A model generated the notes under the pieces. It was not told where the DNA came from and searched no databases. It was given only the letters and a program-made list of their open reading frames with translations. A stretch of DNA of 16,888 nucleotides, taken from Alphaproteobacteria bacterium (GTDB taxonomy: Bacteria > Pseudomonadota > Alphaproteobacteria > UBA2136 > UBA6156). The translations under genes and the position numbers were made by a program. The stretch's first letter is position 1, and the number at the start of each line of letters is the position of its first letter. The stretch covers positions 1-16,888 of the forward strand of contig JAIXXE010000110.1 in the NCBI GenBank assembly GCA_027490875.1, given 5' to 3'. Below, one piece after another: positions 6,908 to 12,957 of this stretch.

Positions 6908-7549
6908 ATGCGTTTTCCCCTTCTGCTCGCCTGCCTTGGCCTGATGCCGTTGGCAGGCCATGCCCAGACGCAAATACTCGAACTCTTCACCAGCAAATTC
7001 TGCCCCAACTGCCCGGCTGTCGAGCGCCAACTGGCCAAGGAAGCCGCCGCCAACCCCAACCTGATTTTACTGCAACAACACGTCGACTACTGGGATAGAG
7101 GCAGTAAAAAAGACCCCTTCGGGTTCGCCGAAGCCACCCAGCGCCAGTACGATTACAGCAATGTTATATTACGCCGCGCAGGCGAAGTGTTTACCCCCAT
7201 GCCGATTTTTAACGGCACGGTGGTGGCCCCGCCGCCGCTGTGGCTGAATTGGGAGAAGGCCAAAGCCAAGGCCGCCGCCGAACCCGCGCCGCAAAAGCTG
7301 ACTGCCGCGCGCACCGCACAAGGGCTTAGCGTGGCGCTGCCCAAGGGTAAAAACCTGGAAGCCTACGCCTTTGGCGTCAGCCCGATGGAAACCGCCAACG
7401 CCCTGCGCGCAGCCAGTATCGCACCCATGGACATCAAGGGTAACACGGCCACGCTGGCCACCGCCCTCGCCCCGCAAGGCCAAACGCTCATTCTGGTTCA
7501 AACCAGCCCAATGGGACGGGTGGTTGGCTATGCGTGGCTTGACCAATAA
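6908..7549 (+). CDS. DUF1223 secreted thioredoxin-like protein
   Basis: A 213-residue exported protein of the DUF1223 family, which has a thioredoxin-like fold and unknown role. Residues 1-19 form a signal peptide (a basic residue, a hydrophobic stretch, cleavage expected after GHA). The family pattern follows: ILELFTSKFCPNCPAVE with a CxxC pair (Cys32, Cys35), QQHVDYWDRG (57-65), KDPFG, and TPMPIFNG. The C-terminal part, about residues 130-213, is a beta-rich region ending YAWLDQ. It starts 6 bases after the mscS-like stop, with AAAAAGG at the end of that gene as ribosome site. The CxxC suggests a periplasmic thiol or metal-binding role, which is inference. Confidence 0.87.
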   Translation: MRFPLLLACLGLMPLAGHAQTQILELFTSKFCPNCPAVERQLAKEAAANPNLILLQQHVDYWDRGSKKDPFGFAEATQRQYDYSNVILRRAGEVFTPMPIFNGTVVAPPPLWLNWEKAKAKAAAEPAPQKLTAARTAQGLSVALPKGKNLEAYAFGVSPMETANALRAASIAPMDIKGNTATLATALAPQGQTLILVQTSPMGRVVGYAWLDQ

Positions 7550-7567
7550 CCTTTAATCGTGTATATA
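7539..7567 (+). promoter_or_regulatory. candidate sigma-70 promoter for the interrupted gene
   Basis: TTGACC (7539-7544) and TATATA (7562-7567) are separated by 17 bases; an overlapping TATAAT at 7566-7571 is an alternative -10. The -35 box lies inside the end of the DUF1223 gene. A stem (TTTACC 7594-7599 with GGTAAA 7619-7624, and CGAG 7604-7607 with CTCG 7615-7618) follows in the leader before the ribosome site. Confidence 0.45.
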
Positions 7568-7651
7568 TAATCAACATCATCTGTTTCTCTTGCTTTACCC
7601 CCACGAGCTGGCCACTCGGGTAAAGTGTAACAGTGCCAAAAGGAGCCCGCC

Positions 7652-8110
7652 ATGTGCGGCACACAGCCTGTCCAAACCCGCCACCCAATCATTCCAGTCG
7701 ACACAGTCGTCGTCGTTGGTGAGTCGACCGAGCACTCAAGGAACAACCCGCTCGCCATATTGCTTCGGGAATAACTCAAGAACCCAGGTTTTCTGCAAGA
7801 CACCCCGATTCTGCGGCGTGAAATCGCAGAACATGTGAAGCACTGGTTCGACCATCTTGCGAAACTTGAGCCGGTTTATCAGGTCAAGAGAATCACCTTG
7901 TCCCGGGCTGAAACCTGGACTATGCAGCTGCGGAATATCTTCACGTTCCCCGATGTTGAGCAGGAATTGGCTGGTCGTCGCGATGAACTCATCGATCTCA
8001 CGATGCAACCTGAATTCATCAATCTTACGGTCCCACCCATGATGGACAGTGCGCTGATGATCACAGAGGGGTCCCCCACAAATCCACGTTTGTTGGAAAA
8101 TCCTATCTAA
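7652..8110 (+). pseudogene. unknown gene interrupted by one in-frame TAA
   Basis: One open frame of 153 codons runs from the ATG at 7652 to the TAA at 8108-8110, broken only by TAA at codon 41 (7772-7774). The ATG has an excellent ribosome site (AAAAGGAG, six to seven bases away) and a candidate promoter. The sequence on both sides of the stop reads as normal protein in the same frame: HPIIPVDTVVVVGES before it, GFLQDTPILRREIAEHVKHW after it, with no frameshift. I recognise no domain. The C-terminal half is helical and charged and ends LLENPI. A GTG at 7835 could open a shorter product but has no ribosome site. The simplest reading is a recent nonsense mutation (one base change from CAA, GAA, AAA or similar); a sequencing error or stop-codon readthrough are alternatives. 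A 12-bp stem-loop follows the final stop. Confidence 0.7.
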
Positions 8111-8122
8111 CGAATCAAACCA

Positions 8123-8151
8123 AGCAACCCGGGCCTCGCGCCCGGGTTGCT
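8123..8151 (+). terminator. strong stem-loop after the interrupted gene
   Basis: AGCAACCCGGGC (8123-8134) pairs perfectly over 12 bp with GCCCGGGTTGCT (8140-8151) around a CTCGC loop. It lies 12 bases after the final stop codon, but no T run follows (GCGTTGG), so it is a weak or degenerate intrinsic terminator. Confidence 0.55.
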
Positions 8152-8240
8152 GCGTTGGTATGCCCCTCTGCCATAGAATTTCAGAGCCAAGTGGTAAACC
8201 AGACCTATAGCGAAGCCCATCATTACTTGCCACAGCCGCA

Positions 8241-8405
8241 CCCGTCATTCCAGAACGCGGTTGGGGAGAACAATGATTCATTGTTCTCCCCAACCCGTAT
8301 CTGGAATAACAACAATTCTTTTTTTCTCTTCTGTTATTTCAGATAGCCGCAGGGGGCCCAAAATCGGCAAGCGATTTTTCCCCTGCTGGCTTCTGGAATG
8401 ACGGG
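8241..8405. repeat. 165-bp palindromic element with 15-bp perfect terminal inverted repeats
   Basis: The ends CCCGTCATTCCAGAA (8241-8255) and TTCTGGAATGACGGG (8391-8405) are exact reverse complements. Three hairpins nest inside. The first is 8247-8307, with ATTCCAGA/TCTGGAAT and a perfect 18-base inner arm (8259-8276 against 8278-8295). The second is 8300-8343, TCTGGAATAACA against TGTTATTTCAGA with one mismatch. The third is 8346-8390, with CAGGGG/CCCCTG and AAAATCG/CGATTTT around GCAAG. It has no coding capacity. The shape is that of a dispersed repeat or MITE-like element; only one copy is present here, so mobility is inferred. It accounts for most of the 464-base stretch between the interrupted gene and the 147-residue gene. 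Confidence 0.75.
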
Positions 8406-8443
8406 CAATGTGTGCGGTAAGTATTCTTGGGCTTTTCTATAGC

Positions 8444-8470
8444 TTGACAAAACCAAGTAAACTGTTCAAT
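8444..8470 (+). promoter_or_regulatory. candidate sigma-70 promoter for the 147-aa unknown gene
   Basis: A consensus -35 TTGACA lies at 8444-8449, with TTCAAT (8465-8470) as a fair -10 after 15 bases. The -35 is perfect; the -10 and spacing are not. It lies just downstream of the palindromic element. Confidence 0.4.
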
Positions 8471-8511
8471 TTAACCTCGTCAACTTCAGTTTCTACAGTT
8501 TTCGTGGGGTC

Positions 8512-8559
8512 GTGACCGCCCACGGAATTGCCGCAAGGCAACTGAACGGGTCACTTTTT
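8512..8559 (+). promoter_or_regulatory. structured 5' leader with terminator-like hairpin
   Basis: GTGACC (8512-8517) pairs with GGTCAC (8549-8554). Inside it, TTGCC (8528-8532) pairs with GGCAA (8537-8541) around a GCAA tetraloop, and TTTTT follows (8555-8559). The ribosome site GGGGGA begins four bases later (8563). A hairpin plus T run directly before a ribosome site could act as an attenuator or leader element. No known riboswitch class was recognised. Confidence 0.4.
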
Positions 8560-8574
8560 CTTGGGGGATTTCCC

Positions 8575-9018
8575 ATGTGCGACTTCTGCGTAGCCGCCAC
8601 CGTTGGTGAGGCCGAACGATACTATGCGAATATCAGAAGTGGAAAGACTACCGACTTGATGACCCACTTTGGGGGCAACCAAACGCCTCGTGCCGATCTC
8701 CTTTTTCGGCAAAGGTCTGAACTTGCTGATCCTACGTTCCTCAGCGGGCCTGAAGATGCCGCCTTTCGTGCCGATCTCCAAGCTCTGTGCGACAACTTCG
8801 GCACCGATGGATGGCCGATGCTGGTGAAATCTCACCCATTTTTTGTCAACCGAGAGAGCGACTGGTCCTTTGAGTCGTACCTTGTTAAGATGCGGCGCTT
8901 CCACAAGCGGGAAGTCTACAGCAACGAGGACTTGCTGCGCATCATCGAAGACGTCAAGAATGGCCATGCCAAGCCTACGGGGCTTGAGCAGCAATCGCTT
9001 CAGGCCGTTACTGGCTGA
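8575..9018 (+). CDS. hypothetical protein, 147 aa, no recognised family
   Basis: I chose the ATG at 8575 because GGGGGA (8563-8568) lies six bases upstream; a GTG at 8512 is in frame but lies in a hairpin. The product starts MCDFCVAATVGEAERYY, with a CxxC pair at residues 2 and 5. It continues as a soluble, charged, probably helical protein with KSHPFFVNRESDWSFESYLVKM in the middle (split as KSHPFFVNRESDW and SFESYLVKM) and a C-terminal helix ending QAVTG. There is no signal peptide or membrane segment. It has its own candidate promoter, leader hairpin and strong terminator, so it is a monocistronic unit. Like the interrupted gene upstream it starts Met-Cys, has about 150 codons and lies in the same accessory-looking patch, but I could not align the two convincingly. 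I do not know its function. Confidence 0.7.
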   Translation: MCDFCVAATVGEAERYYANIRSGKTTDLMTHFGGNQTPRADLLFRQRSELADPTFLSGPEDAAFRADLQALCDNFGTDGWPMLVKSHPFFVNRESDWSFESYLVKMRRFHKREVYSNEDLLRIIEDVKNGHAKPTGLEQQSLQAVTG

Positions 9019-9021
9019 ACG

Positions 9022-9046
9022 TCATTCCAAACGATCACTCCAAACG
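9022..9046 (+). repeat. short tandem repeat, two 12-bp units with a 13-base period
   Basis: TCATTCCAAACG (9022-9033) is followed after one base by TCACTCCAAACG (9035-9046), 11 of 12 identical. It lies between the stop of the 147-residue gene and its terminator. It may be chance or a slippage product. Confidence 0.4.
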
Positions 9047-9051
9047 GAATT

Positions 9052-9079
9052 AAAAGCCGGGCCCCGCGCCCGGCTTTTT
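9052..9079 (+). terminator. Rho-independent terminator after the 147-aa unknown gene
   Basis: AAAAGCCGGGC (9052-9062) pairs with GCCCGGCTTTT (9068-9078) over 11 bp around a five-base loop, and the T run extends to 9079. The core CCGGGCCCCGCGCCCGG differs by one base from the core of the stem-loop at 8129-8145. Confidence 0.9.
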
Positions 9080-9186
9080 GATATTGGTGTGACCATGCTG
9101 CCCCACAGGGCAGTTTTTCTGCGCCCAACTCTTGCAAATAACGGGCAACCGGCGCTTGAATGTGGCAATCAACCTGAGGCATTTTT

Positions 9187-10893
9187 ATGGTCAAACACGA
9201 TATTGTTATTATTGGCGCAGGGCTTGCGGGTCTGCGCGCAGCCTTTGAAGGGGTTACTGCGGGGCTTAATACGGCGGTGGTGAGCAAAATCCACCCGCTG
9301 CGCAGCCACAGCTGTGCGGCCCAAGGCGGCGTGAATGCCGCCATTAACCCAAAGGACGACTGGCACCACCACGCCTACGATACGGTAAAAGGCGCCGACT
9401 TTGTCGGCGACCAAGACAGCATCGACATGATGTGCGCCGAAGCCCCACAAGCCGTGCTGGATTTGGATAAAATGGGCTGCCCCTTCAGCCGCGAAAACGA
9501 TGGCACCATCGCCCAGCGCGCTTTTGGTGGCCAAAACTTCCCCCGCACCGCCTACGCCGCCGACCGCACCGGCCACGCCATGCTGCACACCCTGTGGGAA
9601 CAGGCGATTAAATACGGCGTGCACGTGTACGACGAATACTTCCTGATGGAAATCACCAGCGACGCAGGCCGTGCCACGGGCGCGGTGGTGATGGATATCC
9701 GCAGCGGCAAACTTCAGCACCTGCAAGCCAAGGCTGTGTGCGTGGCCACCGGCGGCTACGGCCGCATGTTCGCCGCCAACACCAACGCCATGACCAACAC
9801 GGGCGATGGCATCGCCCACGCCATGCGTGCGGGCGCCCCCGCGGCCGACCTCGAATTCGTGCAGTTTCACCCAACGGGGCTGTTGCGCAGCGGTATTCTC
9901 ATCAGTGAAGGCGTGCGTGGTGAAGGTGCTTACCTGATTGGCGCCGACGGCCAACGCTTCATGCAAAAATACGCGCCCAATAAGCTGGAACTGGCCAGCC
10001 GCGATGTGGTCAGCCGCAGCATGGTGACCGAAATTAACAACGGCAACGGCCAAAACGGTGGCGTATTTTTGGATGTTCGGCACCTTGGCAAAGCCCTGAT
10101 ACTGGAACGCCTGCCGCAGATTCGGCAACTGGCGATGGATTTTGAAGGCGTTGACCCCATCGACCAACCCATCCCCGTGCGCCCCACCTGCCACTACACC
10201 ATGGGCGGGATTCGTACCGACAAACTCGGCCAGAGCATTGCGCTGAAAGGCCTGTTTGCGGCGGGTGAAGCCGCCTGTGTTTCAGTCCACGGCGCCAACC
10301 GTTTGGGCGCCAACAGCCTGCTGGAAACGATTGTGTTCGGGAAAATTACCGGCAAGGATATGGTCGATTTTGTGAACAACCGCGAAGGCCGCGATGGCGT
10401 CGCCACCGATGGCAGCCATGCCGTGGCCAAGGTTTCGGCCCGCATTGCAGCCCTGAAAGGCCGCCCGCGCGAGGGCGGTGTGCGCCAGAATACCATCCGC
10501 GATACACTGGTGAATGAAATGCAGGAAAATTGCAGCGTCTTTCGCGATGAAGCGCGCCTCAATCAAGCGTGGGCAGCCATTCAAACCGCCAAGGCGGGCT
10601 TGGCCAAGCTGTATGTCGATGATAAATCCGAGGCCTTCAATACCGATGTGATTACCGCGCTGGAGCTGGAAAATCTCGTGCTGATGGCCGAAGGCACAGT
10701 GGCCACCGCTATGGAGCGTAAGGAGAGCCGCGGCGCCCACAGCCGAACCGACTTCCCCACCCGCGACGACGAGAACTGGATGACCCACATTACCGCCGGA
10801 TACGACCATGCCAGCAAAGGCGTGGTGCTCGGCCGCGATGCCGTGCGCACCACCGGTAACCCCCAATACGCACCGGCAGAACGGAAGTATTAA
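9187..10893 (+). CDS. sdhA: succinate dehydrogenase flavoprotein subunit
   Basis: FAD subunit that oxidises succinate to fumarate, linking the citrate cycle to the respiratory chain. It has 568 residues. Seen are the dinucleotide motif IIGAGLAG (8-15), LRSHSCAAQGG with His41 as the expected covalent FAD site, AYDTVKGADFVGDQD, FHPTG (227-231), the active-site EGVRGEGAYL (241-250, Arg244), RDVVSRS (272-278), CHYTMGG with His336, and the C-terminal HSRTDFPTRDDENW. The ATG at 9187 has TGAGG upstream. Sequences such as HSCAAQGGVNAAI and FGGQNFPRTAYAADRTGH, which lacks the FGKGTAQR insert of typical alphaproteobacterial SdhA, resemble non-classical SDH flavoproteins such as those of cyanobacteria. 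No sdhC or sdhD precedes it, contrary to the usual sdhCDAB order. sdhB follows after 3 bases. Confidence 0.93.
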   Translation: MVKHDIVIIGAGLAGLRAAFEGVTAGLNTAVVSKIHPLRSHSCAAQGGVNAAINPKDDWHHHAYDTVKGADFVGDQDSIDMMCAEAPQAVLDLDKMGCPFSRENDGTIAQRAFGGQNFPRTAYAADRTGHAMLHTLWEQAIKYGVHVYDEYFLMEITSDAGRATGAVVMDIRSGKLQHLQAKAVCVATGGYGRMFAANTNAMTNTGDGIAHAMRAGAPAADLEFVQFHPTGLLRSGILISEGVRGEGAYLIGADGQRFMQKYAPNKLELASRDVVSRSMVTEINNGNGQNGGVFLDVRHLGKALILERLPQIRQLAMDFEGVDPIDQPIPVRPTCHYTMGGIRTDKLGQSIALKGLFAAGEAACVSVHGANRLGANSLLETIVFGKITGKDMVDFVNNREGRDGVATDGSHAVAKVSARIAALKGRPREGGVRQNTIRDTLVNEMQENCSVFRDEARLNQAWAAIQTAKAGLAKLYVDDKSEAFNTDVITALELENLVLMAEGTVATAMERKESRGAHSRTDFPTRDDENWMTHITAGYDHASKGVVLGRDAVRTTGNPQYAPAERKY

Positions 10894-10896
10894 TCC

Positions 10897-11952
10897 ATGA
10901 CCACGTCTCAAGTCTCTCCCCAAACCACCACGCTGCGCATCCTGCGCGGTACGGTCACCAACGGCAAGCTGGTGCAGCAGACCCAAGATTTTACCGTGCC
11001 CTACGACGCCACCACCACCGTGCTGGGCGCGCTGGAGTATGTGAAGGGTGAACTTGACGGCTCCCTCACCTTCCGCCGCAGTTGCCGCGCGAGCATTTGC
11101 GGCAGCTGTGCCATGGTGGTGAATGGCCGCAGCCGCCTGGCGTGCAAAACCAAAATCACCGACTTGCTGGGCGGCAATGAGGGCAAGAATATCGCCAGCG
11201 CCGAGGCCACCGTGGGCGATGCCAACGTGATTGAAGTTGGCCCGCAGCGCAATCAACCAGTCCTGAAAGATTTGGTGGTCGATATCGCGCCGTTCTATCA
11301 AAAGGTGAAGGATATTTTACCCTACGTGCAGGAAGGCCCCGAGCAGGAAGAGCATGTAACGAAGGATAGTTTCAGTCAGGTCAATATGGTCAGCAACTGC
11401 ATCATGTGCGGCGCCTGCTATAGCGACTGCACCGCGATGGTGGAAAATCCAAGCTTCATTGGCCCCGCCGCCTTGGCGAAGGCCTACCGTTTTGTTTCCG
11501 ACCCGCGCGAGGGCAACAAAACCGAGCGTCTGAAGGAGCTTTCCGAAAAGAATGGCATCTGGGATTGCACCCGTTGCGGCATGTGCATCGACGCCTGCCC
11601 CAAGGGCGTGGCACCGATGGAAGCGATTGTGAAGCTGCGCAGCTTGGCGATGGAAGCAGGCATCACAAACAACGACGGCGCCCGCCATGCCATGGTGTTT
11701 AAAGATGACATCGCCACCTGGGGCGTGCTGAACGAACCCTTCATGCTGCTAAAAACCAAAGGAATACTGGGCAGCATTGCGCAAATCCCCAACGCGCTGA
11801 ATCTGGCCAAAGTCGGCAAAATCCCCAACCCGTTCCCGTTCGACCACAAGGTCGATAAGCTCGACGAGGTCAAGGCCATCTATGCCGAACTGAAAAAGAA
11901 CCCGCTGGATGTTAAAACCAAAGCCGCCGACAGCGGCCCGGGGGCTGGGTAA
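10897..11952 (+). CDS. sdhB: succinate dehydrogenase iron-sulfur subunit, non-classical type
   Basis: Carries electrons from SdhA FAD to the quinone side. It has 351 residues against about 240-260 for classical SdhB. The [2Fe-2S] site is CRASICGSC plus LAC (Cys63, 68, 71, 83). The [4Fe-4S] site starts CIMCGACYSDC (168, 171, 174, 178). The S3 site reads CTRCGMCIDACPKG (224, 227, 230, 234); Cys227 occupies the place where E. coli SdhB has Ile209, so a [4Fe-4S] rather than [3Fe-4S] cluster is expected there, as known for Sulfolobus-type enzymes. A C-terminal extension (about 260-351) with ARHAMVFKDDIATWGVLNEP is also a feature of non-classical SDH. It overlaps no gene; the convergent GGDEF gene ends 23 bases away. 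Neither an SdhC/D nor a cysteine-rich SdhE anchor follows. Confidence 0.93.
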   Translation: MTTSQVSPQTTTLRILRGTVTNGKLVQQTQDFTVPYDATTTVLGALEYVKGELDGSLTFRRSCRASICGSCAMVVNGRSRLACKTKITDLLGGNEGKNIASAEATVGDANVIEVGPQRNQPVLKDLVVDIAPFYQKVKDILPYVQEGPEQEEHVTKDSFSQVNMVSNCIMCGACYSDCTAMVENPSFIGPAALAKAYRFVSDPREGNKTERLKELSEKNGIWDCTRCGMCIDACPKGVAPMEAIVKLRSLAMEAGITNNDGARHAMVFKDDIATWGVLNEPFMLLKTKGILGSIAQIPNALNLAKVGKIPNPFPFDHKVDKLDEVKAIYAELKKNPLDVKTKAADSGPGAG

Positions 11953-11975
11953 AGTACTCTTCGCAACCGTAACGA

Positions 11976-12878
11976 CTAAACCTGCGTCACCACCTCGGTC
12001 GCCAAGGTAAACCGGTTACGCCCTGCGTGTTTGCTGGCGTAAAGGGCACCGTCAGCTGCGCGCACCAGGTCTTCCAGCGCCACACCGGGCTGCCCGGCGG
12101 CCACACCCAAACTTAGCGTGCATTGGTAAGGTGTGGCAGCAAAGGTCTGTTCAACGCTCGCACGAATCCGTTCGGCCAAGCGTGCGCCAGCCTCGGCCCC
12201 CACTTCGGGCAGATAGATGGCAAACTCCTCACCACCAAAGCGGCCGCACACATCGGTACGGCGGGCGGCTACCACCATCAACTCGGCCACCTGCGCCAGC
12301 ACGGCGTCGCCGTCGGCATGACCAAAGGTATCATTCAGCTTTTTAAAATAATCCAGGTCGGCTAAAATCAACGTTACCGGCCGCTGAAAGCGGGCCTGAC
12401 GGTGCAGCTCTTCGTGCAGCAAATGGGTGAAGGTATGTTTGTCGTAAAGGCCAGTCAGGCCATCGCGGCAGGCGTTGGTGGCGAGCAGATTAAACTTATG
12501 TTCCTCAATCAGGCCCGTGTGCTTCATCAGGCCTGCCACGTTGGTCAGGTAATCGTGGGCCGCCAGCGGAATGCCCGGGTCACGGCCCAGCTTTTTGAGC
12601 AAGTCCGCACGGTGTTGGCCAATCTCGGCCCATAGCATTTTGGCCTGTTTGGTGGGGAAGCTCTTGTGGGTCAGCGCGTACATCATATCGGCGTAAAGCC
12701 CCTCGCCGCGTTCGGCCTGAAGCTTTTCTAGCTGCATCGTCTCACGGGCATTCAGTTCACGCTCACCTGCCAGTGCCAATACCAGCCGCAGTTCCAGCGG
12801 CATTTGTCTGGCCGTTTCTGTCAGGCTATCGGGTACCAGCAAATCTCCAAGCATGACCAGAACGTATACTACTAGCAT
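11976..12878 (-). CDS. GGDEF-domain diguanylate cyclase
   Basis: A 300-residue protein predicted to make cyclic di-GMP from two GTP. The C-terminal GGDEF domain (about 138-293) has DGLTGLYDKHTF, the metal-binding LADLDYFKKLNDTFGH (171-186), the active-site loop GGEEF (215-219) and the allosteric I-site RRTD (206-209) exactly five residues before it, so it looks active and product-inhibited. The N-terminal 137 residues are mostly helical, with no membrane span beyond the short start MLVVYVLVML, and match no sensor domain I know. The ATG at 12878 was chosen; ATG at 12854 would remove that hydrophobic start. Neither has a good ribosome site. It follows the EAL gene after 79 bases on the same strand. 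Confidence 0.92.
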   Translation of the reverse strand: MLVVYVLVMLGDLLVPDSLTETARQMPLELRLVLALAGERELNARETMQLEKLQAERGEGLYADMMYALTHKSFPTKQAKMLWAEIGQHRADLLKKLGRDPGIPLAAHDYLTNVAGLMKHTGLIEEHKFNLLATNACRDGLTGLYDKHTFTHLLHEELHRQARFQRPVTLILADLDYFKKLNDTFGHADGDAVLAQVAELMVVAARRTDVCGRFGGEEFAIYLPEVGAEAGARLAERIRASVEQTFAATPYQCTLSLGVAAGQPGVALEDLVRAADGALYASKHAGRNRFTLATEVVTQV

Positions 12879-12957
12879 GCACAGATACAGCTAAAACGTA
12901 GGGTATTCCATGCCCCCTGTCTTATATCTGTCACATCAAGCCATTAAGGCCGAAAAA

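Noticed and set aside
7736..8293. 185-codon minus-strand open frame over the interrupted gene
   Set aside because: It runs through the palindromic element and the stem-loop and has no recognisable domain, while the plus-strand frame has a promoter, ribosome site and a protein-like sequence. It is not fully excluded, because the plus frame carries a stop.
8155..8346. 63-codon plus-strand frame through the palindromic element
   Set aside because: It is made largely of the hairpin sequence and has no ribosome site.
7652..9018. The interrupted gene and the 147-residue gene as tandem duplicates
   Set aside because: Both start Met-Cys and have similar length and flanking stems, but no convincing residue alignment could be found by eye.
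9169..10194. Long antisense open frame (341 codons) over sdhA
   Set aside because: Low-complexity His/Ala/Gly composition; sdhA on the other strand has every family motif.
10282..11301. Long antisense open frame (339 codons) over the sdhA/sdhB junction
   Set aside because: Same reason: composition of a GC-rich shadow, with no ribosome site or domain.
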